DNA of 64,000 nucleotides from Batrachochytrium dendrobatidis JAM81 (Eukaryota; Chytridiomycota; Chytridiomycetes; Rhizophydiales), in the NCBI RefSeq assembly GCF_000203795.2, contig NW_006281107.1, positions 196,965-260,964 on the forward strand, read 5' to 3'. The notes below the pieces were generated by a model, which saw only the letters and a program-made list of their open reading frames with translations, was not told the DNA's origin and searched no databases. The position numbers were made by a program, and so were the translations under genes. This document shows positions 1 to 11,304 of this stretch, in pieces; positions within the stretch are counted from its first letter, which is position 1, and the number at the start of each line of letters is the position of its first letter.

Positions 1-350
1 TGTGTATATCGAGTTTGAGTTGCATGGACACATCAAGGTGTTTGATAACGAGTCCAACGTGATGATACAAACCCGAGATTATATGAATATACAAGTTGAT
101 GAATCAAGTCAAGGTTTGCAAAGTGTCGATATGTCAGGTCAATCAAACAAGTCAGTCAACCATTATATGGTGACTAGTGATGGCACGGTTTGAATGTCAA
201 CGAGTTAGACAGTCGACAATATGTGATAACTGCTATGCGTATGCGTGTGTGATTGCGATTTGGTCAAACCGCAGCACTTGCATATCACTGAACTGGTTTG
301 ATGTGTGTGATGTGTGTGGTGTAAGCAGTATGCATAAACTCGTTGATATC
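1..350. other. Left window edge, no gene seen
   Basis: No reading frame here has an ATG start, a signal peptide or a family motif. The text is AT-rich with many TGATATG/TTGATG words, like the other spacers of the window. It may be decayed coding DNA, but I cannot name it. Confidence 0.4.
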
Positions 351-878
351 ATGGACTATATTCCGGTATACATCACACATATACAGTGGTAAACACCAAC
401 GTGTGGTGTATCCAGTGATCCTATATTGGTCGATTGGTGCAATATGATCATGCCACATACTATTGTATTGGCGACAATGTGTTGTCGAACAGGCGAGATC
501 TCGAGTGTTTGCAACATAAATGGAGTGCATGGACAATATTGCTTGTGTACCATCATGTAATGATATCACCTGGAATGTGCTATGTAGCGGCATCATAGTG
601 CGGCAATATACTCTGGTCACCAATCTTGATATCGGATGCCAAATTAAGCAATGGGCGATTGTATAAAGGGGGATCCCTTTAAAGTTACCCTGACATTCAT
701 AACAGTAAATCAATGCTAACTCTGGAAATAAATACAATAAATGAAATAAAGCCAATCCCTTAGAGCGGTCATTCAAGGAACATGCTTTTGATATTACCCG
801 CCAATAATGTGTATAAATACGACACCAAATCGACGTGTTGAATGACATTCATTACAACTTGCTCAACCAACCAATACA
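351..878 (+). promoter_or_regulatory. Upstream block and promoter of secreted family A gene 1
   Basis: The segment from about 355 is closely similar to the DNA before the family A gene at 51129 (about 50,650-51,128), so it was copied with the gene. A block of about 110 bp before the ATG is shared by all four family A genes. It holds an AAGGAACATGCTTTT-like element (773-789 here), a TATAAATA box at 812-819, 67 bp before the ATG, and a GTGTTGAATGACATTCATTACA element just before the start. The TATA spacing of 65-69 bp is the same in all four copies. Confidence 0.65.
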
Positions 879-1469
879 ATGAAATTATCAATTGCCCTAC
901 TGTCATCGATCCTTGCTGTCTGCTCAGTTACTACAGCTAGTCCAGTTTACCCCAGTTCGGCCACGAGCTCTGAGACCAGCACTCCAGCTGATGGATCTGA
1001 CTCTCCAGAATATCCTACATCAGCAGATCTTAAGGAATATTGCGGTCCATTCGATGATGTTGAAGTGTCGTATATCAAGGACTCTGGAAAAACCCATGCT
1101 AAAATCGAAAAAATGTTTAAAAAACTTGAACTCGTAAGTTATTACATTAGTTTTGAAAAAGGATTGACTACTGAGCTGCAGCAAAAAGTCGAGACTATGA
1201 AACAAACTTCGGACAATGGGTTAAGTGCTGCCGAAGCCGAGCTTAAGATGCATAGCGGCATTCTTGTAAAACTTGAAGCTGAGAAGCAGGAACGCATAGA
1301 TAAAGGCATGTCTTTGGTTGACGAAGATGAGCTTTTAATGGGACAACTTAAACAGTACATGGGTCTGGATCCATCAACGAATGGTGATCCTACTTCACCA
1401 AAAACAACTTCTGCGTATGAAAAATGTCACAAGTTCTTCCTTGATAGTTTTATGCAAGCATTGCCATAA
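879..1469 (+). CDS. Small secreted coiled-coil protein, family A copy 1
   Basis: An intact, intron-less frame of 196 residues. The first 20 residues (MKLSIALLSSILAVCSVTTA) form a clear signal peptide. Residues of about 21-45 are Ser/Thr/Pro-rich. After that comes a charged, helical segment of about residues 60-150 rich in Lys, Glu and Leu, likely a coiled coil, and a C-terminus containing YEKCHKFFLDSF. Cysteines are few. The start is fixed by the signal peptide and by agreement with the three paralogues at 7410 (minus), 48940 and 51129. An AATAAA poly(A) signal lies at 1649-1654. No known domain is recognised. The protein is likely secreted into host or environment; function unknown. Confidence 0.85.
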   Translation: MKLSIALLSSILAVCSVTTASPVYPSSATSSETSTPADGSDSPEYPTSADLKEYCGPFDDVEVSYIKDSGKTHAKIEKMFKKLELVSYYISFEKGLTTELQQKVETMKQTSDNGLSAAEAELKMHSGILVKLEAEKQERIDKGMSLVDEDELLMGQLKQYMGLDPSTNGDPTSPKTTSAYEKCHKFFLDSFMQALP

Positions 1470-2503
1470 TCTGAACATGATGCAACTTTTCAAGATTCTG
1501 GTGTTCAGCAACAAACTTTTCAATCAGACTTGTCACATTGTTGCAGCTCAGTGGGCCATCAACAGTTTCATCTAGGATATGTTGTAATGCAGCGTGTATT
1601 GCATGTTGGTTTACTTTTGATTTGTCATGCATCCAATCTCACTCATTCAATAAACACCTTTTATTGCCAAACCATGTGTATTAGACTAATGACTTGATCA
1701 TACTACACCAATCAACTATCATGCATTGTATTGATCACTGCAGTGTCATTGCTGAATCCATGCAATTATGTATATTGCCATTTTGGGTTACCAATCAACA
1801 CATTACATTTGACACCAACCCATTGTTATCACTGGACTATTTAATCCAAGTGACTTGGCTGGTTCAAATGATCCGGCTGGTTTTGACAATCTGACAGTAT
1901 CCACAAATCCATGTTTAATATTTGCACATATTTCATTGACATGCTACAAACTAATATTGAACGTCACATTACATTGTTTTGGTCTTGAATGGTACGATAT
2001 GTATCAGCCGATGTTTCGTATTCACATTCACATCCAGTATATACAACAAATCTGTCCATAATTCAACATATCAGCCATATTTGATTTGACAGTCATTTGT
2101 CACATTGTTGTGTACTTGCAACGATCAGTATCAATCATTTGCATGTAGTCAGCTGTCTAGTGTAATGTTTGCAGTATGATCACATAACATGACATCTGGT
2201 GATATAGCATACACCACAACCACAACCAGAAACATCGATCGTTGTCCCAATCAATATCAACAGTTGCATCAAACAAATCCATAAATCCACAACTCGGCAA
2301 GTGCAATGCATACAACTACAACATGTGTATACGAATACCGAGTGTGTCCAACTACAAACTATGTATATTGAGACCATTGGATAGTATATTCGACACGTCA
2401 TTGACATTGATAGTCAATTAGTATTGTGAGTGACCCTATGCATGCAACAGGTTAACATGGTTGACATGTTGGTGTTGGATGTATCAATGTGACTATATTC
2501 CAA
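1470..2503 (+). repeat. Duplicated 3' spacer of family A (copy 1)
   Basis: About 1 kb following the stop codon is nearly the same as 49,596-50,660, which separates family A copies 3 and 4. The two copies differ by scattered substitutions and small indels. The shared part ends at the words GTATCAATGTGACTATATTCC (2489-2503). Copy 2 then runs on into the upstream block of the next A gene, whereas here it runs into unrelated DNA. The spacer contains the AATAAA signal and no supported gene. Confidence 0.8.
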
Positions 2504-3289
2504 GAATTGATCGGACACGGCTCAACATCAAATTTGTTTCTAGCAATATGTTTATTGTGGTACCAAACATCAATCACAGTTGTTGATTGTTGAAAACTCG
2601 TTGTTGGAGTATTACTGGCAGCTATTTCAGTATTTGAAAATACGTGTTGTTTGCAATAATGAGTATGATGGTATTTACAACAATGATCTTGATGTGTTCA
2701 GTGTATGACAGAGTGTGTCCGTCATAGTTCAAGTTTCAAAATGGTAAAACTGGACTGGGAATGTTGAATCTATCATAACATTCAACCATTTCAAGCAATA
2801 AAATCGATATGGATTGAATTGAATTCGAGTGGTGCATTGGCATTCAACTATCATGCATGGTATATACACAGATCCGTTTGCATTGATTTGTATTGGCAAA
2901 CAGCCTGAAGCATATTGGTTTGAAAGTGCTGGTGATTATTCTGATAGCTATTGTATGATTGATTGGATGTGTATAAATGTTGAATAAAATCCATGTTGCA
3001 GCAACTGTTTTCAGAATAAATGGCATTTTATTGACCAGTATTGATGACTGCATTACGCTCAATAAACAACCATCAATGTAACAGCCTAAAAACAGTCGTC
3101 ATGTTTTAGCATTTACACTGTAAGCCATTTGTTATAATGTGTAAACCAAAGTCATGTCTAGTGTCTGACCAACTGGTTGTTTGGATCAAAACCATGCCTG
3201 TTCAAGTTGATGATGCGATAAACCAAGAAATACATCAAATCTCAGTAAACGCTGTCACATTTTCCAGGTTGCTGAAACTCACATTACGC
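2504..3289. other. Spacer without a recognised gene
   Basis: AT-rich DNA with no frame that combines an ATG, useful length and protein-like composition. I see no RNA gene and no long repeat inside it. Confidence 0.4.
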
Positions 3290-3485
3290 ACAACTTGACA
3301 TGAATGACAATGTTGATGTTGAGACTATCAATGTATTACAGTGTATTGGTCAACAGTGACTGCGATCAATGATAATATTGCAGTCAATTCAATCCAATTG
3401 TTGATTGGAACAATCATTATCCACTTGTCAGATTCAGCATGTAAATGCATGTTTTGTAACACATTTACCAATCCAACAATTGACT
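3290..3485 (+). repeat. Dispersed repeat of about 200 bp, copy 1
   Basis: Nearly identical to 56,118-56,330 in the same orientation, with few substitutions. It reads like a decayed coding segment: open stretches in two + frames encode Asn/Asp/Ile/Val-rich peptides, and a frame change and stops break it up. No family is recognised. Confidence 0.7.
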
Positions 3486-3860
3486 GATCAGAAATGATTG
3501 TGAGACATTTCTGTGAGAATGTTGGAATGTGCAGTCTGTTGACTTGCATTGTGTGATTATTTGTGAGACACGCATGTTTGGATTGACAGTCGACATTACA
3601 AAATAGTTTATAGGAATCAGAAACCCTCAATAATGGTGTTTGAACTGGGACCTACATTGCTTTCTTGCTTTATTTTATGTTCCTCCGCTGCTCTTCCGTC
3701 TTATAAACTCACTCTCTTCCTGTTCTTTAATAAACAACGTAATTAGTTTATTGGTTCATTCTTTCATATCTTTGATCAGCTGTGATATATTTCCAACTAT
3801 GACGACCATGAATATGCCGCATATGTTTACAACCTTCATATCCGAGTTTTTATGATAGCA
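3486..3860 (+). repeat. Segment resembling the upstream flank of the Crinkler-like gene
   Basis: This segment resembles 42,920-43,200, the DNA upstream of the minus-strand Crinkler-like gene. Shared words include the TGAGACATT motif (3501-3509), GTTGACTTGCATTGTGTGA, a GTTTGAACTGG block, TTTATAAACTCACTC and AATAAACAACG. No Crinkler coding sequence remains beside it, so it may be an orphan promoter left by a lost copy, or a dispersed repeat. Confidence 0.5.
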
Positions 3861-3935
3861 AGTCATTGAACAACCCGACCTGTATACAAATTGACCAATA
3901 AACGACAAATGAAATCAATCTAAACAGTGTACAAA

Positions 3936-4330
3936 ACATGACCAATTGAACAATCAGTCAAATATTTGGTATACAGTAACAGCATATTCTGTAGTAATGG
4001 ATTGTAGATGTGATGACAACTATCCATAATCAGGGTGACAATTTGAAACTACCTGGTTACTGAATACATGACCGCAATTGAGAATATCAATGCAATATAC
4101 TACTGAAATTGATTTTCCATTAACAGCGATGCTTGTATATTAATCCACCCTACAGGGTGTTTCCAGCTTTGTCCACCCTATATGGTGTTTTTTAAATATA
4201 CATTTGAAAAGTGTTGATTGTCACCCTTGAAGCTGCCGTCATTATAAAATGGCAGCCATCTACCAAGTTCAAAACACCTTCAAAACACTTTCATCACACT
4301 CATCACACTTTTATCAAACTACTCGATACA
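3936..4330 (+). promoter_or_regulatory. Duplicated upstream flank and promoter of aspartyl-protease-like copy 1
   Basis: The segment matches the inverted upstream flank of the second copy (36,585-36,960). Shared parts are the ATTTGGTATACAGT word near 3963, a block with two CACCCTA-(C/T)A-GGGTG-type repeats near 4146-4185, and a CATTATAAAA-type box at 4239-4247, about 90 bp before the ATG. Conservation of this non-coding block suggests a shared promoter. Confidence 0.6.
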
Positions 4331-5979
4331 ATGCTGATTACTCTAGAATGCGTTCTACTTGCGTTACAAGCGGTTGCTGCAGTTCGAATTCCATTAGATT
4401 CGTCAACTGGAATTGCCGGCCAATCAAGCAATAGGCTATCGAAACGATCACCCGTTGAATTGGGTCTTGGTGCTAGCCGATGTTTCGCGATAAAATCCAA
4501 TGTTTATGGAGTTGATGTACGTATCATGTCATGCATTGTAATTCGATATCAATTTGCACCACGTTGAATCAATCTCACACTTGTTTAAAATAGTTGAATT
4601 TACTAGTCGATTCATCAGTTTCCGATATAGTCGTACCACTTCCTAGTTCAAGCAACGATGTAGGTTTGGCTATACAAAGTATTCCAGGTGGACAACCCGT
4701 TACTATAAATTACAAAGGCGATGAGTATAATGGAATTAGTTCCACAACCGCTGTGACGATTCCGGGTACTAGGATAACTGGAATTGATTTACCAGTATTG
4801 GCAGTTCAAAAAAAGTCGGCAAGTCTAATTGGTATCAATCCAAAGTTTGATGGAGTATTTGGATTTGGTCACCCATCGTTGTCAAAGCATCATTCACCAA
4901 TCACTGCGATAAATGTTTTGTATAATGATGGTGTCATTTCTAAAAACGAGGTTGGTCTTCAACTATGTCCGTATGAAATGCTTTCAGATAGCTTCATCAA
5001 TATAGGAAACACGGATATAACTGAAAAATGCGGAACGAATGGAAAAAGTATTGCGTGGGTACAATCGCCACCAAACAGTTACTCTACTGTCAACATCAAG
5101 AGTATACTAGTTAATGGCGAAAAAGTGGATCTGCCTGCTGGATTCCAAAAAAAAGTGGAACATGGACGTACTTTGTACTCGAGTTTGGAAACATGTTCTA
5201 CATATATGCATTTCCCTGAAACAGTCGTGGCAGCGTTGATTAGTGCTATTCTTGATAATGGTGCAATCACTGTCAAAAGTAATCTGTTTGATGACCAGCT
5301 CAGTAAAGAAGAAATTGAAAAAATATTTTTAAAACACTATCTAATGCCCACATCCAACTACAATATCAAGTGGGACAGGATGCCAACGCTTTCAATTACA
5401 ATGCATGCTGAAACTCCCGTAACTGTTGAAAATCGCAATTCCGTTGTAACAATCAAATTGGGTCCTAGAAGCTATATGCAGAGATATGATTCTAAAAGAT
5501 GTAAATAGTTGACAATTGTATGCAGTATGTGTTGTTTGATTAACCTGACTAATATACATGTTGAATTATAGTTGAATTTGCTATAGAAGTTGGTTCAGAT
5601 TATTATGCAGCTCTTGGTATTCCATTTATGAACCAACTTGGATTGACATTTGATCGAAGACATGCACGCATTGGGTTTGGTCCTGGATGTGGATGCGAAG
5701 CCGCGACTGATGGATATCCCAGTATTTCGACCGGTTATCGAGTGCTCTGGCCATTAACACAGTAAGTTGTTTGATATTGATGTGTGGATGTGTGAATTGA
5801 TATTGATCATGAATTTGATGTATACTGTTAGATTGTCTGAACAACCAAGTACTTCAGGCTCAGGTGGTGCATCTACTCGCAGGAGGAAACCAACAACTGC
5901 AGCTGATCAAGCAGTCGTGTCTGAAGACACTCACGACACTGCCAAGAGTCACAAACAGACTCTCAATAAACTCGACTGA
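4331..5979 (+). CDS. Secreted aspartyl-protease-like protein (A1 fold), copy 1, probable pseudo-peptidase
   Basis: Four exons: 4331-4516, 4594-5500, 5572-5761 and 5832-5979, giving 476 residues. Introns are 77, 71 and 70 bp with GTACGT, GTAAAT and GTAAGT donors. The N-terminus (MLITLECVLLALQAVAA) is a signal peptide. A1-pepsin landmarks are present: VDSSVSDIVVP near residue 67, FDGVFGFGHPSLS near 147, and the C-terminal ALGIPFMN...FDRRHARIGFG lobe. The first catalytic triad reads D68-S-S rather than D-T/S-G. By alignment with the usual DSGTT-x(3)-LP block, the second catalytic position is E261-T-C. Peptidase activity is therefore doubtful. The tail after residue 427 is Ser/Thr/Lys-rich. The copy at 34960-36584 has the same exon lengths except the last. 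Confidence 0.85.
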
Positions 5980-6582
5980 ATACAATTCATTAGTGACAAA
6001 CTGATATTATATTCATTTTTAATGTGGTGTGTTCATGTTTGATTGTGTGATATGTCCAAGCCGTGCATGTATTGGATCAGTCCAGTGTGTATCGTAATTG
6101 TTTGATACACGATGATCGCATAGCTCAATCATGGTATGGATTGCTTGAATCCATCACTGTATATCTGGATGATCATGTCGATACTGGATGCGCGATATCA
6201 ACATGTGATACTTGATACACGACAAAGTTGATACTGCGACTGATGTGTGTGATCAGTCAGGCTATTGATGCAACCTTTTGATAGCACAATCAACGAGTCA
6301 AACCAGTCAAACCAGTCAGATCTGATATCAATACACATGGCTATTGTTGGTATTGATGTTGTATGTCAGCATCATCAATGTGTACAACTATGCAATATAC
6401 AATCAACTGTATCGTATTGTATTGGAAATACAAGTGTCAATGTACAATATGATATAATACCAACCAAGACTGTGTACAATGATCAAATACAATGCATGAA
6501 AATTCAATTTTATTGTAAATTAAACCATAATGGCAATTGAATTGGTTGAAACAAATCCAGATTAAGATTCAAATCAATCAAA
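5980..6582. other. 3' flank of aspartyl-protease-like copy 1 with coding relic
   Basis: 5980-6140 matches, in inverse, 34,570-34,740 downstream of the second copy, so the duplication ran past the gene. A frame from about 6265 to 6540 encodes an Asn/Val/Ile/Gln-rich peptide with a SVNVQYDIIPTKTVY segment. It recalls the relics near 32.6, 45.3 and 52.8 kb but lacks context for a real gene. Confidence 0.45.
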
Positions 6583-7410
6583 TCAATTGGATGGATCGTC
6601 ACGTCTGGATTTCTGAAAGAATGATCCAAATCTACCCATAGACTTGGAGGAATCTTTTCGTCTATTGGAGGAAACTCTTTGTACAGAGGATCCAGATTCG
6701 GATGGTGTATCCAATAATGGTTGCGAATCTTGACGTTGTTGTTGATCATCATGATTTTGATGTTGTTGCTGATCACCATGATTCTGACCAAGATTATTAC
6801 TGCGTCCTGATGATTGTCCTTTACTACCTAATTCGCCAAGGTAACTCATAACGGAAGAATGTGTGGCGATGAAAACAAACTGCTGTTCAAATGATCTAGG
6901 ATTCCAAGATTCTCCGAAAATGAGATTCACGAGTCCTATTTCAATCATACTCTTTCCGGCTACAAAACCACTACACTTGAACTCGCAGTCTTGACGACTT
7001 TTTCCAAAATCGGCAAGTTTGGATTTTTGGGCTTCAAGATCAAGCCTAGTCTTCTGAATTTTACCATCATATTTTGAATTGTCACCGTTTCTTTGAGATT
7101 TACCTCACAAAACATAAATCTTTGTTTCCAAGTCCGCTATCAGTTTCTGTTGATTGTCATATTCAGATTGTAACAACTTGCATTTTTTTCCTTGCTCATT
7201 ACGATCATCCTCTAGCTCTATGTACTTGTCGAGTAAATCTTTGACGCTATCTGAAAGTGGATCAAGACCACTTATGCCTATACCGTTTGGATTAGGAGTT
7301 GGCGAGGTGATAGCCTCAGTACTTGTAGTTGCACTGGGATCAATTGGATTGGCAATAGTAACCGAGCATGCAAGCAGGATTGATGACAATACAGCAACTG
7401 CGAGTTTCAT
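6583..7410 (-). CDS. Secreted coiled-coil protein, family A copy 2, with in-frame TGA or tiny intron
   Basis: The start at 7410 gives the family signal peptide (MKLAVAVLSSILLACSVTIA), and the family promoter lies upstream (TATA at 7468-7475). A helical, charged region follows. At 7105-7107 the frame meets TGA, yet the same frame is open on both sides down to 6583 and stays protein-like. Two readings fit. One is a nonsense mutation. The other is a 63-bp intron, 7046-7108, with donor GTGAGG and acceptor CTAG, which removes the stop, keeps the frame and gives 254 residues. The C-terminal third holds a Gln/His/Asn-rich stretch, then Ser/Arg-rich sequence. No known domain; function unknown. Confidence 0.6.
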
Positions 7411-8612
7411 TTTACTGGTTTGGTTGAGCAAGTTGTAATGTCATTCAACAAGTCGGTTTTTGAACTGTATTTATATCCATTATTGAATAAATAATATTAA
7501 AAGCATATTCCTTGAATGGTCGTCTTAAGGGCTAGTGTTATCAGGGTTGAATGGTGATTTGTTGTCAATGCCAAACTTTGAAGAGTCTCCCTTTATATGG
7601 TGGTCTGCAATTGTGGTTGAGCCGCTATTTGACCATACATTTGAATATCATGTGGTTGATTATAAAGCTTCACTCTGAAAAGGGTTAGGGTTAAGAAATG
7701 AGTATAAACTGATACTGGAATGAGTTGACACTCGACTATTAGTTGGTCATCAACATGTGCCGTGATATTCCATGTTTGTTAAAATAGCAAGTGATTGGCA
7801 TGATTCAACGTACAAGCAGTGTATAGTGAACATCGGATGATACCGTTTTACTTGAACAAGAGTGCTAAATCCGTTGGAATAATTGTAATTTAGTCGTCTA
7901 TTTCTGTACTACATTTTACACCCTCATTGTTATGTTGAAGCAATCAGACATTGACCGTTTACGTATAGTTTGAATGGTTAGTGTGTATCTGTTGTAATAT
8001 CCAAGCAAGATATCTCGGCTTTAACCCTTAACAAGCAAGCTAATGCTTGCATTGGACACTCCCTAATTTATCATTTCCTCATTATTGTTCTCTATGCTCC
8101 AATACCACTACTATTACTTTTCAAAAGACCCAGCGTTACCAATATTTTCTATAGCGGCATATTATATTATATTTTACTAATTGAAAGACCCAGTATCTTT
8201 ATCTTTTCTACATTCTACTTTTACGATAAACACCTATATTCATCAACATATAACACAGTCACTGCAGGATGAATACTGGAGTGATCCATTTGACACGAAT
8301 ACGGTTGTAGAAGCAAAGCATTTGCGGTTACACAACACCCTTGAAGGGTGCTTTTAAGTATACCTGATCAAAGGGTCGTAAAAGCATAGTTCAATCGACA
8401 CGATCATCAAATTGGTCAATATGATATTGTGGATAGGGAGCAGCATACTGTCTGGTTTGATAGTAACCCACTACAAGCAATCAAGTAGCCCTGTGTCGTT
8501 GGTTAACCTAAAAGGGTCAGGGTTGGTTTACTATACAAAAATATAAATACGATCGATTACGTTCAATATTTTAATCGACATCAACAATCTTTTAAACCCA
8601 TCCACCAATCTA
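7411..8612. promoter_or_regulatory. Divergent intergenic region with promoters of family A copy 2 and family B copy 1
   Basis: On the minus side, the family A promoter block lies at about 7411-7535. On the plus side, the family B promoter block runs from about 8270 to 8612: a short dispersed motif at 8282-8312, a block CTATCAAACCAGAC-like (inverted) near 8450, the element GGTTAACCTAAAAGGGT at 8500-8517, and an ATATAAATAC box at 8541-8550, about 70 bp before the ATG. The middle part (about 7540-8270) shows no gene. It holds several TTAGGG-like words, but not as an array. Confidence 0.55.
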
Positions 8613-9326
8613 ATGAAGTTCATCGACATTTTATTCTTACTGACCGCAGCAGCAACCGCTAATGCAATACTGGTTTCAGATAACGGCAATGACTCAGTTC
8701 AGGCATCAAGCACTTCCAGTCAAGTGTCTGGCCCAACCAATGAACCTGAACCAGGTACTTCCAGACAAAGCCAGCAATACTTGCATCGAACTGGTCCAAG
8801 TGCTCCAAAACGAATTCGAAAACGAATTCGAAAACGCCCAAGCGGTAGGCCTGGTTCAAGCACTCTCGATCCAGACCATAAACAACTAATGTATCAACCC
8901 GGTCAAAGCACTTCCAATCAAGACCAGAAACAACCAATGGATCAACCCGGTCCAAGTGCTCCAAATCAAGCGGTTGTATTAAGCGAAGAAGACCAGGAAA
9001 TCTTGGATAGTCTAAACCAAAAACTTGAAGAGCTTGAAAAAGATGAAGTGGCCAAGATCAAAAAATATTCTAAGGGTATAGCTTATCAATTTAAACTATG
9101 GGGAGTATTAAAAGATGATGGACAGGCATCTGACCCAAATTACACCCCAAGAGGTATAAGGCGATTGAGAAAAGATTGTGAAGAAGTAAGAAAATCAATA
9201 GTCAATATCAGAAAAGAATTGAAAACGTTTATGGAAAGTCATGGTTTGAAATATGAAGATTTGCTCTCTGACGCTGCACAGTTGTACGGAGATTTGAATT
9301 CGGATTCGGATTCAGATTCAGATTGA
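8613..9326 (+). CDS. Secreted low-complexity protein, family B copy 1
   Basis: Single exon, 237 residues. Residues 1-18 (MKFIDILFLLTAAATANA) are a signal peptide ending in Ala-x-Ala. Residues of about 19-125 are Ser/Pro/Gln/Asn-rich with repeats of a Pro-Gly-Pro/Gln-Ser-(A/T)-pattern. A basic patch KRIRKRIRKR (about 68-77) is encoded by a direct 12-bp repeat. Residues of about 130-220 are charged and helical, and the chain ends in a poly-(Asp-Ser) tail. The start is supported by three paralogues (33452, 46949 and 53954 on the minus strand). AATAAA occurs at 9352-9357. No known domain is recognised; probably an exported, lineage-specific protein. Confidence 0.85.
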   Translation: MKFIDILFLLTAAATANAILVSDNGNDSVQASSTSSQVSGPTNEPEPGTSRQSQQYLHRTGPSAPKRIRKRIRKRPSGRPGSSTLDPDHKQLMYQPGQSTSNQDQKQPMDQPGPSAPNQAVVLSEEDQEILDSLNQKLEELEKDEVAKIKKYSKGIAYQFKLWGVLKDDGQASDPNYTPRGIRRLRKDCEEVRKSIVNIRKELKTFMESHGLKYEDLLSDAAQLYGDLNSDSDSDSD

Positions 9327-9977
9327 TGATATGCCAACCAATTTGATTTTGAATAAATTTAAACTTTCTGATGTGTTGGTATTTATCGAGTATTGTGAAT
9401 GGGTCAACAACCATATCATTGATTGCATACTGTGTTGGGTATTACATCAACAGTTACTGGGTTGTTGATCGATACATTGACACGGTGTTGGAATATCCAG
9501 ACAGATATCCTTAAGCGGTAACCTATGAAAAAGCTAGTTCTATAAAAAAGCACCAACTTAAAATCTCAAACAATGGATGGTATGGATGCTGCATAAACTA
9601 ACAAGCATTGTATAACAAATAAGCTATACGCAAGGTGAAACTTATTTAAGGCGATGACTATCGTTCCCTTTATACAAGAACTGGGAAGCTTAGGACCCTC
9701 AACGGCGAAGCTTAGAGTGAAGATCTTATATCTCCACTCTCTCCCTTAACTACTTCTTATTTTACTATAAAAGCTAGAATGCTTACTTTTATCAATAAAT
9801 AACTCTTCAAACTATTTCATCTGTCCAACTACTTTATTACATCTTTTCACTACTCTTGAAAAGACTAAGTCTGTTGATCTTGATTTAAAGTGCAACATAC
9901 ATTACACTTTTGATTTGTTCTCTTCTGATAACTACTAACAGTTACAGATTATATTCTACTCTTTACATTATACTATT
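9327..9977. other. 3' flank of family B copy 1 and spacer
   Basis: 9327-9480 matches, in inverse, the 3' flank of copy 2 (about 32,590-32,747), including TTAAACTTTCTGATGTGTTGG and a GGGTCAACAACCATATCATTG word. Beyond about 9490 I see only AT-rich text with no supported gene. Confidence 0.5.
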
Positions 9978-11304
9978 CTACATACAAAACAAATCACAAA
10001 GCTCGAAATATTCTGACAATTTGTGTCCAAAATAAAGTCTAGTCCGTTTCTGCATCAAGAGTACCGAGTGAGCGGATCTTTGCAATGGGTTTGAAATTTT
10101 CTGTAATTGATATGATACTGTCGTTGTTTGTTCCTGTACACATGCAAATGAGGTTTGTTTTCCAATCAATTGAGTAACAAGTAGAGACATGAATGAATGA
10201 TAAACTGCTTGATCCTGTTGAAACATTGATTGAACATTGGTGCATTGACACAACTCTTGAATCTCATTCAACAAGAATACAGGTGGAGAATCACACTGGA
10301 CTTTAAAAGCAATATTGGACAGTCATGTTTGGAAAGCAAGTTGTTTCTCCTGAAAAGTGCCAATATATCCAAATTGGCTGATCAGCTCAAATTGTATCGC
10401 ATCAACTTCAGTCTCTTGAAAAAGACAGTACAAAAGTAAATTATTAGACGAGTGAAGAAAGTCGAAATATTCTCTTGGTTTGGCACTGCGAATGCCGAAA
10501 TAGTCCAGCAAAATCAAAAGCTAAAATTCATATTCCAAAACATCTCCAATCAAACCACATTCAAGATCCGACATTTCGAGTTGCAACACATTTCATCAAA
10601 AGTCTCATTCCTCTGCTGGTACTGGTCATGATGGTTTGGTACTTGTCTTGTTGGCGCATTCGAATGGTATTGTTGTTTTGCTAGACTATCTCATCCCTAC
10701 CAATAGAGTCTTGGGTTCAAAGTATTTCAAACAACCATCATTGGCAGATCCAAACAACGGAAACAAGTCAAACTAAAGTATAGTGCACCATGGGATCCAA
10801 AGCAGGATATCCACATCCATTTGCGCTCTTGGTATTACATTAGCAATACCTTGACTAGCATCACTCTTGGATTTGATGAGTGGATGTAGGTCGTTTAAAA
10901 CAAGACCATTCAGTCGAGTAAGAGGACAGCATGGATCAAGAGTTGTGTCAGTTGCTTCAGAAGAAACGAAATAGTCTTTATCAAAAGCAGATCTATCAAC
11001 CCATCAGGCAAGTGGAGTTTGTCAACAGGAGTAGTGTCAAAACGAGAAGTGACAGTCTTGTAAGTTGGACCAAGTGAGCAACAGTAGAATGGTCTTTCCA
11101 GCTCTTCAATAAAATGAGGTTCAATAGGCACTGGTTGATTGTCAAGGTGATCGACACAGATTTCTGGTTTCCATTTTGAAAAAGTTTCAGACGACTCGAA
11201 TCAAAAGCCTCGCCAGAATAGTTCAAACATTGATGACTGAATACGTTGTAATTACAGATGGGCAAGTCGATTGTTAATTCTTTAGTTTGATCTTGGAGTG
11301 ACAT
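9978..11304 (-). pseudogene. Broken minus-strand gene, possibly a vWFA-type protein
   Basis: Protein-like frames lie in a row on the minus strand but are split by stops and frame changes. The first starts at ATG 11304. A shift near 11,125 moves into a second frame with an IEELERPFYCCSLGPTYK segment, and the last third runs from about 10,517 to 9978 with an in-frame TGA near 10,320. Near the end, the motif IGKQTSFACVQE recalls the 'kYgi-Sk-TSFvaVee' segment of VIT/vWFA proteins. This resemblance is weak, by eye only. No intron set I tried restores a single frame. Most likely a decayed gene. Confidence 0.4.

Noticed and set aside
2180..2407. Cys-rich minus-strand frame of 75 residues, also seen at 50,291-50,548
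   Set aside because: It is present twice only because the whole spacer is duplicated. It has no signal peptide of the expected form and starts inside repeat-rich text.
7676..7696. AAAAGGGTTAGGGTTAAG and the CCCTAACCC words near family B genes as telomere repeats
   Set aside because: Only one or two TTAGGG units occur at each place and no array exists. In family B they belong to an ordered promoter block.
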